A stretch of 64,000 bases of DNA from Paroedura picta (lineage: Eukaryota > Chordata > Lepidosauria > Squamata > Gekkonidae): positions 24,784,765-24,848,764 of the forward strand of contig NC_135369.1 of the NCBI RefSeq assembly GCF_049243985.1. The letters run 5' to 3'. Numbering within the stretch: position 1 is the stretch's first letter; each line of letters begins with the position of its first letter. The notes below the pieces were generated by a model, which saw only the letters and a program-made list of their open reading frames with translations, ran no database searches and was not told the origin of the DNA. The position numbers were made by a program, and so were the translations under genes. Shown here in pieces: positions 1-23,400 of the stretch.

Positions 1-294
1 TTGGCTAGAAGGCCAAGTAAGAACCTGGGTAGAGATTGTCATGAAGAACAGAAAACTGAAAAGCACCAGGTCCCAATTTTTTCTCCCAAGAACTCAGAGA
101 GGATGCAGGGAAATCTTGTTCCTACCTCTCTACTCCCTGCTTTGACCCATAAACTTCCATCCTTCTCAAACTAGTCCTGACACATGCTTACCTCAGCAAA
201 GTTCCACAGAAGTTCATTTTTGAGAACTTCTCAAGAAGGCTCAGAGGTCGAAAAAAGTGAAGCTCTGTATTCCAGTACCCACCATGTCCCTCTC
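1..294. other. Left edge of the window, RIN1 side
   Basis: From about 190 to 297 an alternative minus-strand frame may continue the RIN1 proline-rich exon, with donor GTAAGC at about 190. Nothing further is recognised left of this. Confidence 0.35.
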
Positions 295-11728
<11,434 letters not shown>

Positions 11729-11734
11729 CCTGAG

Positions 11735-13000
11735 CTAGGAGGAGAAAGGAAAAAAACAGTCTTCTAAACACAGGGAAGAAGAGCAGAAAGGGCAAATTAG
11801 CACTTGGGAGATGGCTGTTTGTGCTCAGTGACTGACAAGCAAAGACTTGATTCCTTTCTCTCCCCCCCCCCCATACACACACACTTGAAGATGGATTTCT
11901 AAGCACTGCAAGGCAGAAATCCAACAGGTGCATTTTTCTCCAGCATGAACGCATCATCATTGGGAGGGAAGAGGGGTAGGAGAGGAAGCATATCTTGCAC
12001 CCTGCCCATGCCATGGTACAAGAGCCTTGCTGGCGGCGCTGGGGTGACTGCCACCCTAAGCATGGTGGGGGCACAGCTGGAAAGAACATGAAATAAAAGA
12101 GCGGGCTCCGCACTGTTACAAAACACTGCGGGGGCGAGAGGGGAAGAAAAAAAACAGGGCATGAATCAGCTCCATGGCAGAACGCCACGGGTGGCTGCGA
12201 GCTGGGAAGAAGAGCCCGATTTTAGCACATGATGGCCTTGCCTGGTTTTGCCCCAGATAGAGAGGCAGGGAGTGCCACTTCCCTGCGAAGGAGGAGAGGG
12301 GGAAGGCTAAACCCCCTCAGCTCTCCCCCCCCCCCATGGCCCAAACAAAGCCAGTGTCTTGAAACTGTGCCTCCTTTCCCCTCACCTCCCCCTTTGATGG
12401 CTTCAACATAGCCCACATTTGAACGGGTAGGCTCCTTGGGGCACAGACCTGTCATTTTCTGCTTACGTCAACCTCACAAGAGTCACGCACATGGAAGGTT
12501 GCAGAACTCATCATTATATTTAAAGTTTGCCTGCCTCCTGGTGCCACGCCGACAGCACCTGCCCAAGGAAGGGGGCCTCTCCCGGAGTAACTGGATTCGT
12601 CAGCCAAGACGTCCTGACACAGTCCCACTGGCATGCCCCGCTGGCACCCCCCCCCTCCCAGGGCGGGGCACCCATGGCTGCACACCTAGCCCCAAAGCAC
12701 ATTGTGGGAAGCACGTCCAAAAGGGTGTGTGCGGAGTTTCCTCACATCATTACTAAAAGGGGGGCGGGGGTGAGAAACCCCTATTAATGACTAAATCCCA
12801 TTTTCTTCTTGGGAACCCAGGAATCCTCTGCCCCCCAAAACACAGCCCCTTGACCCCTTGCCAGATTCAGGGCTCCATGCAGCACGCCCCCCCCCCCCGT
12901 AAGCCACTAGATCTTACCCCACCTGGAGAAAGGTAGAAAGAAACCTTCCGCTTTCTAGCCCGTGGTGCTCTTCGGCCCGAGCGATCTGCCCATCACATTC
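11735..13000. other. RIN1 first-intron sequence
   Basis: Moderately GC-rich single-copy-looking sequence with short C and G runs (11861, 12331, 12641, 12889). No exon was recognised on either strand; open frames here lack family resemblance. Confidence 0.45.
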
Positions 13001-13620
13001 ACCATCCCTGCCGGGCGGGATTACACAACGCGCGTGTCCGCAAACACGTGTCTTCCAAAAGTCAGGGAAGGGAAAGCGTCCAGTCCCGAGCCCCTCCTGC
13101 CCCGCAGCCCGACACTCACGCCTGTCTGCCGGCGGCCACGTCGGTCAGAGCCCCGCACGCCCCATCTCCGCCAGGCTCGCGCGGCTCTAACCCTTAGGCG
13201 GCACCGCCCTCCCCGGAGCCGGGATGCGCGGCGCAAGGAAAGCCCCGCCGCAAGCAAGGAAGCCGCCGGAGCCGCCGCAAGGGAGGAAGTTTGGCAAGTG
13301 GGGAGAGCCGGACGGAGCCCGCCCGCCCAGCCTCGCCTCCTCCCCTCCTTCCCATGTGATGCCTCCTGCTTGCCCTCCTCTGGCCGCCGTCCCAGGAGAG
13401 GGCGAGGCTCTGGGTGAGTACCGGGAAGGATGGGCACCTGGTTGCGCCTCCCGAGCCCGGCGCTTCGATCGGAAAACGCCGCCGGGGCTTTGCCGGCGCC
13501 TTAAACAGCCGCGCTCACGCCACGAGTCAGGCACGCAGCAGAGGACGCCTCTGAGCACGTGCAGAGGACGGCTGCGCAAAGGTGGACGGAGCAGGGGTTG
13601 GGGTGAGGGCTGTTGATCAG
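13000..13620 (-). promoter_or_regulatory. RIN1: CpG-rich block: probable RIN1 promoter and noncoding exon 1
   Basis: The densest CpG stretch upstream of RIN1. On the minus strand a donor AGGC|GTGAGTG at about 13120 could end a noncoding first exon joining the acceptor at about 11735. On the plus strand CTGG|GTGAGTACC at about 13411 is also a good donor, so an antisense transcript is possible. The start site is not determined. Confidence 0.6.
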
Positions 13621-15231
13621 GAGGGACTGCACGGGGGGCGGGGAGGCGGCAGTGGGCTTGGACGCTAAGCTTGGAAGGGAGACCACCGAGGAAGGCTCTG
13701 CAAAGGAAGGCAAGGGCAGCTAACCTTGACCACTTGCTGGAGTCTCCCTTAAATGCACACACAGGTACTAGGGAATGAATGAAAGTAGTCATGCAAAAAT
13801 AAGTCTCTGGTTTCTATGAAAGTGGGTCTAAAGGCCTGGACCCCAAATAGCGTAAGGAACATGAAGACACTGGCCCTAAACTGTAAGCTGGCCAGGAGTG
13901 AAAACAAATGATCTCAGAATGAAAACTACATAGAGTAAATAGAAAAACTAAACTACTTGTTTGCAAGGGCTTGGTGTGGGCAGCAGGCCTGGCAGAGCTG
14001 TGTCATTGCAGCTAGGCAGGCAGAAGTTGCCTGGAAGAACTTGAGAACAAGCAGGGACTTGCTGCTAATTCAACCATCCCTCGTCTTCTAAACCTCAGGG
14101 CTGTTTTGAATACCAGGACTCAGCTTGGGGTACAAGATTACTCCTGAGCATGGATAGAGCGTGACCTCTTTATGTCACCGAGGGGCTGCAGCAAGGATTC
14201 AGGGTTAAGGATTTTTCCAGAAAGGGAGATTCCACACATATTTAGGGGCCTGTCGCCTTTTAAAAAGTCAGCTCCTTCAGGAGTCCTCCTTAATCACAAG
14301 AGCTTAAAATGCTGGAAAAGAACCCGAGTATCCCAGCAATTTCAGCAGCTGCCACCAGAGGGTGCAGCCCTTTTGATGCTCAAATGTCCCAGTCACCGGA
14401 CAAACTCTTCCCCTAGACCTTATCTAAAACCCTTCCAACAGTAACTTTGGGGGGCAGCTTTTCAGAGTGAGCACTGCTTGGCTTAATCCTTTCTGATGCT
14501 CTTCCATTTCAACATGTTAGAATGGCAGAGTCTGAAAGCAGGGATCTTAGCTGGTGAACCTGGCATGCGTCAGTCTGCGGTGTGGGAAATGTACTTCAAT
14601 GAAAGCACGTTAGTTGAGCCAACCTATAGAAAACACTAAGCACACTTAACAGCTTCCCTTGGGTAAATTTTCCTTTGCCAAAATGAACAGGACCTTTCCC
14701 ATGCCAATATATGACCACTGGCTGGCACAAAAAGGCAAAATTCGTAGATTTACATCCCAGGGGCTTTGGTGCTCGTAGGAAGAAAACAGTAAGCGGCTGT
14801 ACTTGGCAGATATCAGGAATACCACGTCTGACAGCATCCCCAAAGGATGGAGTCCTCCAGCCACATCTCTGAAATAATAATAAAGTGCCATCAAGTCACA
14901 AGCAATCGATGGCATGCCCTCATGGGGTTTTCAAGGTGACACTCAGAGGTTCCTTGCCATTGCCTGCCTCTGTGTGGTGACCTTCCACTTCCTTGGTGGT
15001 CTCCCATCCATCATGGCCATCCCCACTTAGCTCCCCTGCTCTACCTAGGTCAGGCTAGCTCTGGGGTATTCAGGACACTGTACATTCTGCTAAAAAAAAA
15101 AAAGTACAGCTGAGAAGGATGACTTCTGTCCTGGAGAATTTAATTTACGAATGGCCTGACTTGCCACAATGTTCCCATGGGTCCCTTCATGTTCCCTAAA
15201 CTGCAATGAACATCGACCGGTTCATCTAAGC
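13621..15231. other. RIN1-BRMS1 spacer, mostly unassigned
   Basis: No coding exon was recognised. 14870-15070 holds a repeat-like stretch (AAGTGCCATCAAGTCACAAG ... ACCTTCCACTTCCTTGGTGG). The rest looks unique. Confidence 0.4.
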
Positions 15232-15562
15232 CAGGCTTTCTCAACCAGGGTTCCGTGAAGCCCTAGGGTTTCTTGACAGCCCTGGAAGGGTTTCCCGTAT
15301 GGGTGGGAGTTAATTAATTCTTTATGTATAAAAATTTGCTAAACTTTATCAGGTGATATGACCATATATGGTCATGCCAGCCTGTCCACCCCATGGCCAA
15401 TCATGGGCCGGGAGGGGGTGGGAAGGGGAGGGGCACCAGGTGAGCGTGTCCACAGCTGTGCTCCCCAACTATATTCTGCACAATCGTGCCCCTTCTGGGG
15501 TTTCTCAAAGCCTGGAGAATGTTTCAGGGGTGTCTCAATGTTGAAAAAGTTGAGGAAGGCTG
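15232..15562 (+). mobile_element. Non-autonomous DNA transposon, near-complete (CAGGCTTTCTCAACC family)
   Basis: Terminal CAGGCTTTCTCAACC and imperfect GTTGAGGAAGGCTG inverted ends, with a CATATATGG core and GGGCACCAGGTGAGCGTGTC interior. It is probably hAT-like, judging from related copies. No convincing flanking duplication is seen here. Confidence 0.75.
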
Positions 15563-16217
15563 AAAAGCCATGGAAATCTGGCTCTGAAACGAAATGAAGT
15601 GCTTCCAGGAGGTATAACGTTATATAACCATAAAAAAACATATCAGAAAATGCAGCTGCCTGCAATGCTACCTAAAAGCAACAGCTGTTGGCTACTGGGG
15701 GGAAGAGTTTATTTTCAGATGCGGGGAAGAACAATGTCTCTGTTTGCTTAGAGTCAATCATTTATCACTTAACAACTGAGCAACATGATAGCACTTAGGC
15801 AGTAGATTGGGAGGAAGAGATGTTCAATGGTTGTTGGGGAGAGACAGCAAAGCATCCTTTTAGGAATAGACAGGGGAGAAACTAGGCTCCTGGGGCTGGG
15901 TCCTGATGACTGCAATGATTTGCCAAGCTCAGGCCCCTCTGCCTCACCTATGTATTGCACTGTATTTTTGATGCCTGATCTTGCTCTCCCTGTGGCTCTT
16001 TATGGTACTTTCCCCAAGGGAAAGACCACCAGAACACCTACTATGCCAGGGCCTTCTTCCTTCCCACATGGCGATCATCTTTCCTTAAGATGCAGTCAGG
16101 GTCAGGGCAGCTAGACAGAGAATTTTTCCAGTTAGCGACTGGTCTTGTGTGGTGGTTTGATTGCCAGATTATGACGGGGGGGGGGGGGGGGAGGACAGAA
16201 GGTTTGGATTCCTGCTC

Positions 16218-16513
16218 CAGCCTTTCTCAGCCTTTTTACTGTTGAGAAACCCTCGAAACATTCGTCAGGCTTCAAGAAACCCCAGAAGTGGCAAGATTGT
16301 GCAGAATATGGTTGTGTACATGCCCACCCACTCCCCTTCCCACCCCCTCCAGGCCCATTATTGGTCCCTAACTGGTCACATTATCTGATAAACGTTTAAC
16401 ACATTTTAAAAATATATTAAAAATTATTTAACTAACTCCCACCCATTCTGGAAACCCTTCCAGAGCTGTGCAGAAAACCCGGAGTTTCACGAAACCCTGG
16501 TTGAGAAAGCCTG
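16218..16513 (-). mobile_element. Non-autonomous DNA transposon (same family, reverse)
   Basis: Ends CAGCCTTTCTCAGCC and GGTTGAGAAAGCCTG. The flanks TCCTGCTC and CCCTACTC agree at 6 of 8 positions, compatible with an old 8-bp hAT target duplication. Confidence 0.75.
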
Positions 16514-16522
16514 CCCTACTCA

Positions 16523-16757
16523 GACGGAGAGGAAAGGGAAAGCGACTGTAAGCCGCCTTGAGCCTCCTTTGGGTAGAGAAAAGTGGCATATAAGAACCAA
16601 CTCTTCTTCTTCAGTAATATCAGGGCCGTCTCAGCCTCCGGCTCCCTCACAGGGTGTCTGTTGTGGGGAGAGGAAAGGGAAGGCGACTGTAAGCTGCTTT
16701 GAGCCTCCTTCGAGCAATGAGAAGCGGGGTATACAAACCACCTTGAACCAGGCCCTT
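16523..16757 (+). mobile_element. tRNA-derived SINE body, partly duplicated in tandem
   Basis: The 3' body (GAGAGGAAAGGGAA ... GTAAGCYGCYTTGAGCCTCC) occurs twice, separated by an internal CTTCTTCTTC tail and the preceding body segment. Confidence 0.7.
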
Positions 16758-16922
16758 GGTCCACCAAAATCAGTATTGTCTGTTCAGACTGACGACAGCC
16801 GTTCAGGGGCTCCAGTGGAGATCTTTTCACACCTACTAGCTGATCCTTTTAACTAGAGACAGCAGGGATTGAACCTGGGGCCTTCTGCATGCCAAGCTGA
16901 CGCTCTGCCAGTGAGCCACACA
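16739..16922 (-). mobile_element. tRNA-derived SINE (GCATGCAGAAGGTCCCAG type)
   Basis: Reverse orientation: GGATTGAACCTGGGGCCTTC, TGCATGCCAAGCTGACGCTC and TGCCAGTGAGCCACAC at the head end. Confidence 0.7.
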
Positions 16923-16992
16923 GAAACAGCAAGTTCTGAATGAAAAGCAAAGGGCTAGGGAGGAGGGGGGAAGAACAATCTCACTTTGGTAT

Positions 16993-16998
16993 TTTATT
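16993..16998 (-). terminator. BRMS1: BRMS1 poly(A) signal AATAAA
   Basis: AATAAA on the minus strand, about 315 bp past the BRMS1 stop codon. It is the first such hexamer downstream. Confidence 0.6.
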
Positions 16999-17312
16999 GA
17001 GAGTCTCTTCAGAAAGAGGAGCTGCTGCCAGATACACGTTTATACACATTCCTTCCCAAGCGGAGGAAGAACGACGCTTGGCAAGCACAGCAAGCAGCAG
17101 CAGAAACAGCTGGGGGGAATTCCACGCCTGGGCCCCGATCCATCGATGCCTTGAAGCTGGTAACTGCAGCGCTCTATGAACTCAAGAGTTTCTCCATTCT
17201 TCCCAGCTTGGACAGGCCCAGGGAGAATTGTATTGCTGCTTCTGGATCCTTTGGTTTCCTTGGCGATGCCTTGCAAGTCTCGGGAGAAAAAAGTCCATGG
17301 CCCGACTGGGTG

Positions 17313-17430
17313 CTAGGCTTTGTGCACGGAGTATTTACCCTTCTGGAGCTGGGAGACGTAGATTTTGGTTTTGCTGCCGTCTTCTCTGCGGAGCCACACT
17401 TCTCCTGTGCTGATGGCTGTGATCACGGCC
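17313..17430 (-). CDS. BRMS1: BRMS1 coding exon 10: C-terminus and stop
   Basis: Encodes [20 protein letters not shown] and [18 protein letters not shown], then TAG at 17313-17315. BRMS1L ends [18 protein letters not shown]. Acceptor CTCCCCTAG. Confidence 0.94.
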
Positions 17431-20400
17431 CTAGGGGAGAGGGAACAAGGAGCAGCAGAGGTGAGCCAAAAAGATCTCGGAACAAACCAAACCACAGCCT
17501 GTCCGCTTCAAAGCCTTCTCTGCACCCTTTGCTCACCATCACCCCGTTTCTCAGACCTAAGGCTTGTATAGTTTTCAGGACACGGGTATAGTTTGCCTTG
17601 CTAGCCCCACCGGGCAAGTTCTACTTTGTACACATCTTGAGGCATAGACCACTTCTCTCTTCTGGGCTCATGCTGCAAAGTGCCGTATGCACTGATGGCC
17701 AGGTAAGAGCTGCATAGAACTGGCATCCCGCTGTGTAAGGGGCCTGCTAGAAGCTAGTTTTGAATGAACAGTTTATTGAATTCATGCCTGTTTGAAATGA
17801 TCCCTGGCTGATTTAATTAGGCAATGCTAGCTTGTGCCCCATGCAACTGATCTGTGCTTTGTGGAATGCTGGGCTGCAGGCACAAGCGTGTGCATGAAAT
17901 GTGGCTGGGAGCGATTGCGTTCCCCTTGAAGGCTGGGTGGGGACAAGCTGCCAGGAGCAGAAGAGCCTGTGCCACGGTCTGCAGCGAACACAAGCGACAA
18001 AAGCAGAAGGAGCTGTTTCCAGTCTGTAGGGAACTCAAAGGAACAGGGTGCGAGTGGCGGCCTTCCCCCACATCAGACCTTCTACAGTGGTGGCTTGGCT
18101 ATTTTGTAGTGGCGGATCAGGACCCCTTAATCCACCGGAATTCATTTAATTATAACTTGGCCTTTATACCACCCCTCCCCAGAAGTGGCCTCAGGGTGGT
18201 TTGCGGCAATGAAACACCACCAATGTTGAAAGCACAATAAACACATTAAAACATGATAAAATCCAAATACAAAACCCCTTTTCCCACCACCCACACAGAT
18301 TCTGCCCACCAATATGGCTGTTACGTAATAAATATGTTCCCATAAGAGGATGAAGAAAGGGGGGAGGATATAGAGAGGAGGGGAGAAGAAGAGAGGAGGC
18401 CCACTTGTTATTTAGGCTGCCCTGGCCTCAGCCATAGGCCTGCAGGAAAAGTTATGTTTTACAGGCGCTGAGGAACTCTGGGACAGCCCAAATCTCAGCT
18501 GGCAGCCCATTCCACCAGGCTGGAGTCAAGGCCAAATCAGCCCCCCACCCCAATCCTTCTGATAAAAGGGAAAGGAGGCTGACCCAAACAGAAGTCTGCG
18601 GCACTACCCACCTGGATGCAGCTGATCCCTACCCCATTCCTAGAAAGGAGAAAAACACCACAAACTGTGCAGGGCTTGAGATGATGAAGAAAAGCTGGTT
18701 CTTATATGCCACTTTTCTCTACCAGAAAGAGTCTCAAAGCAGCTTCCAATCACCTTCCCTTTCCTCTCCCCATGACAGACACCCTGTGAGGGAGGTGAGG
18801 TTGGGAGAGCCCTGATATTTACTGCTGGCTGCAGGTGGATGAACAGCAAACAGCTGGATACGGTCCTCACCCTGAAGGTGCTGATTATCCTTGACTTGTT
18901 TGTTTGTTATTGGCCTCTCTTTGTAACATCCCCCCCTTTGTTGTTGCTTGTAGTTTTAGCTATGTATATATAGCTACCATGGACTGTATACTCCTTTGCA
19001 TCTGATGAAGTGAGCTCTGGAAGCTTATGCTGGAATAATTTTTTTCAGTCTGGAGTGCTACTGGACTCAGCAGATTAATTGGGCCACCCTTTTGGAGTTC
19101 TCCTCCTTCCATGGGCATGCAGTCTCAGACCCAACAGGCCCCCCCCCCCTCTTCCACCACCAGCAGTTCCCCCCTTCATGCGCACTCACTGGACGGGTGC
19201 CTCTTCCCCAACCTGCAAGGAGATGCTCTGCCCTTTGACGTAGATGTCGCCTTCATAGTGGAGGTGGCCATCTTCACAGTGAGCCGAGAACAGGGCCGGG
19301 GATGGCAGCTTCTCCCCCTTCACTGAGCCTGGAGGAAGGGGTGTAAAAGCAGAAACTGAGGCTGCTTAGCTGGTGGGCGGAGAAGACAGCTGCAGTTGCT
19401 AAGGCATGGGGAACTGAGCACAGTGGGAAGGGAAGAGCTGGAGAGGCTGCCAACGGGTTGGAATTCAAAAGAATTTTTGGCTAAACGTCCGGAAGAAGTT
19501 CCTGACAGATCAGTTCCTCAGTGGAACAGGCTTCTTCGGGAAGTGGTGGGTTCTCCTTCTTTGGAAGTTTCAAGCAGAGAATAGATAGCTATCTTAGAGA
19601 GATGCTGATTTTAGGAAGGCCAGTTGGGTGGCAGCAACAGCCCAAAGCAGCCTACCTGGCCATAATGTGTTGCCAGGAGGGCTACCCATCCTCCCCCCGG
19701 GGGTGGCGCCACTATTGCTGCCCTCCTTTGGTGAGTCCATGGGGGAGGCTGGCTGCTGGAGCTGCTGCCGTTAAGAGGGGAGCCAGGTGGGGCAGCAGCA
19801 CCACTGTCCCAGCCAAACCACAGGCAGCCCCCCAGCTTACTTCAGCCCACTGTTATAATGGGCCTTGATACTAGCATGAAACTAATGGACAAACTTGAAG
19901 GGTTTGCCCCTCCATCTGCAGACCCGGGGCCAATAGCACCAAGTCCTGAACGAATAGAAGCAACCTCATAATAAATTTTAGCTGAGCAAACCTGCTGCGC
20001 TATGACTTATTGGCAAGCATTTCCACGACATGCTTGAAATTAACCTACCAAAGCTGCGTGCAATCAGCAATTGTGCCATGAATGGGGTTGCTGTTCTGTC
20101 TTGTATACATTTCCACATCGCACAAGAACAACACAGGAAGGGCCTCTTGCCCACTGTTTACAATTTTTTCTCTCCCTGTCCACATATGTCAGCTGAGGGT
20201 AACTCTCCCTATATCTGGCAAAGGTGCTTCCTGCATCGCCTCCATAAAATGTCTGCCACAATAAATCCAAATGACCTCAGACCCCCTTTTTTTGTTTTTC
20301 ACAAGACAAACTTAATTCTTTGGAATCCATCTCTCCAGGAATCCATCCACCTTAACAGGACAGGCCTCCCAGCTAATAGATTCCAGAAATCATTTGCAAT

Positions 20401-23400
20401 TCAGAACTGGGGGTGAGGCCTGGGCAGGGGAAATGAGGGAAGGATGGCTTTTAGGGGGCACAGTGCTTAAGACAGTGCGTGCTCTGCATGGGTAACACCC
20501 CCCCCCTCACCATCTGCAGACCACAATAAATGAAGTAACTTAGCCTTGCTTTCTCAGGCATACATTTACTTGCCTTCCACAAAGTGTTGTGCTCTAAATA
20601 ATTGAGACACTTCTCATGAAGAGCGGAATGGCAAGGAGCAAAGGGTGGAAGGAAGATTTGGGGGACACAGGACAAAAAGCAGCAGAGGGGTCCGAAGCAA
20701 CTTCCCATCTGCCCCTAGTCATCTCAGAACTCAACAGATACTGTCCTCACATTTCCAAAGTTCACCTTTGCAACCATCAGGACTTGAAGCTTAGTTAAAG
20801 GGGGGGGAAAAGAAATCCAAGACCTCGTGGAACACTGCATTGGATGCAAAGACCAACCATCCAGAGCACATATAAGCTCTAGGGACCCGGGGAAGGGTAG
20901 CTGCAACTGGATCACTGCTTCGGCTAGCTTCTCCGAGACACACTGCTGCATGGACAAGAAAAGACCACCACATGTTTCTCCTTCGCACTGATTTCTCCTT
21001 GCAACCCCGGGGGGAAAGAACAAAGCACTTGCCTTCTATCTTCCTCTTCGGAGGGGATACTGCTGATTTAGCCTGGGAAGGGAGAAGGAGGCAATGAGAA
21101 GAAGACCTGCGGCTAAAGTTATATACCGCCCTGAGCCACAAAGGAGGGTGTTATATAAATGAAAAAAAGAGACAGACAAATCGATCTCTACTCCAAGGCA
21201 GTGACCTAGCCTGAATCAGGGGGAGGTAACCGTCTGCCTGCACGGGGGATGCAATATATTAAAATCAGAGTTTCAAAGCACAGCTAAGAAACTGGGAAGC
21301 CCCCAACCTGAATCTCATCTCAACCCCAAATTTACTAGGAGGCGGTGGCCCTCTCCCAACAGGAATCCTGATAGCAACAGGGGGATAACAATTCAAGCCC
21401 ATCCTAAAAGGAAGTTTATAACAGTTACAGGGAGATGTATGAAGGACACAATGTATCTCCTCGCTATTCTTGTGTTATACATTCTGGAATCCTTATGGTC
21501 AGATTATCTATTATAATAATTAAAAATGAGACTTTTCAAGCTCTGCAAAGCACTTGTAAACTTCCTTTAATGAACCCTCACCAGCCCAGGACGTCTCCCC
21601 TTTCAGAATTAAACACAGCTGGGTTGGATTTTCAAGGAGATTTCCCAACCGCACACAGGAACACACATGAAGCTGCTGCTTTCTATTCAATCAGACCACT
21701 GGCCAACCAAGGTCGGTGTTGCGTCCTCTGATTGGCGGTGGCTCTCCAGGGTCTCAGGCTGAGGCCTTTTGTGTGGCCTGCCGCCTAATTCTTTTTAACT
21801 GGAGAATCCAAGCACTGAACCTGGGGCCTTCCGCATGCAAAGTTGGATGTTCTACCCTGAGTGCTGGCTCTGCCCCATAATGCCATAACACTGTAGTCAC
21901 CCTTTTAAAGAAGAAGAATATAAATGTAGACCAGTGAGCCTCCCTCCTCCCTTCCCCCAACACTGAAAGCTCAATGCCTCCCCGCCCAAATACTATTTCC
22001 AGCTCACCTTTTTGATGGCCGTCCAGTCCTCCATGATGTCAATGTCACGCAACATGTAGACAATGTAGGGGCGTGGGAAAGGTGGGTTAAGGGTATCCCA
22101 CTGCACCTCTTGCCATGAAAACAAGCCCTGCAACCACCTCACCCTCCCACCCCAAATTGTGGCCAGTCTTCTGGCCAGCGCAGCTTCTCTCACCTCTGGC
22201 CGTGATGAAATTCCCTCTTCCAAACAAGCACGGAAGTCACCTGAGCCCTCTGCCCCACCTGATCGGGAATGGTGACTGTCCGTAGCAACTCTCAACTCAA
22301 AACCATCCTTGGGGCTGGAGGTACAAAAGGATATCAGATACCAGTGGCGGCTTCTTTCTCTTGCCTGGCCGGAAAGGGTCCCATTCCTTTGCGCTGTGCT
22401 TTGGCCGAAGTTTGTCATCCCACCATTCTAGAAGAAATTAGAGAAGAAAGCATTAAGGGAGTGCTGGGGGGGGGGGGGAGAGGACGGGGCAAGAGGAGAA
22501 GGGCAGGAAACACTACCAAAAGGGACAGCATTCCAGAATACGAACAGTTTTTCCCACAGGCATCCCGGTACCCATAATTTCATAATCTCCAATAGAGAAT
22601 TCTTGCCACTCCTATGAAAGAACCATTCCCAGGACTCTTTTGTTATCCTTTTATTGAACATTTTAATGACACAGCTGCTGCACAAGAGAAAAAATTGCAA
22701 CTGAGCTGTTAACATTTTTTTAATGAGATAATAGTTTTGTGGATAATGAGATAATAGTTCTGTATTATCAAGTATCCAGATTTTTTCGCGTGTGGCTTTT
22801 TTGCCTGATATAAAATAGAGCCAAGCCTGAATGGGAAAATGATGACTCTTGCCCACTGGCATTTATTGTATGGATTAATTCCAAAAAGCCTCCCGTGCCT
22901 GGTGGCTTCCGGCACTGGACAACATAGATCTTGGGCTGCTGCTATGAAGATATTCTCAAAGCGGCTCCCAATCACCTTCCCTTCCTCTCCTTACAACAAG
23001 CACCGCATGAGGCAGGTGAGGCTGAGAGAACTCTGACAGAACAGCACTATCAGGACTGTGACTAGCCCAAGGTCACCCAGCTGGCTGGACAGGGAAGTGG
23101 GGAATAAAACCCAACTCACCAGATTAGAACCCGCCACACCATGCTGGCTGTGAATCCCATAGCCAGGAGGTTGTGGGGGTGGTGGCAGCCGCAGTGTTTA
23201 GGGCAGGTCAGGATTCACAGGGGCAACTGCAACCACAGGGACCCTGTTTGCCAGGGTGAATAACGAAGATACTCCCTTACTGACCTGAGGTGAGGCCCAC
23301 GCTGTGCCTGTCATCTTCCAGGCGCTGGATCCGTTCCAACAGACGCTCCTGAAGGGTGTCGTACAGCAACAGCTTTTCGCTCTAGGTGGGGAACAAAGCA

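Noticed and set aside
12962-13417. Plus-strand frame of 151 codons
   Set aside because: Low-complexity Arg/Pro/Ala composition from CpG-rich DNA, without domain resemblance.
13187-13792. Overlapping long frames on both strands around 13.0-13.8 kb
   Set aside because: Frames stay open because the block is GC-rich. None resembles a known protein, and the region fits a promoter.
22335-22346. GT donor CTG|GTATCT as the end of BRMS1 exon 6
   Set aside because: It gives no GT-AG partner restoring VSGPYIVYM in frame; the AT-AC borders do.
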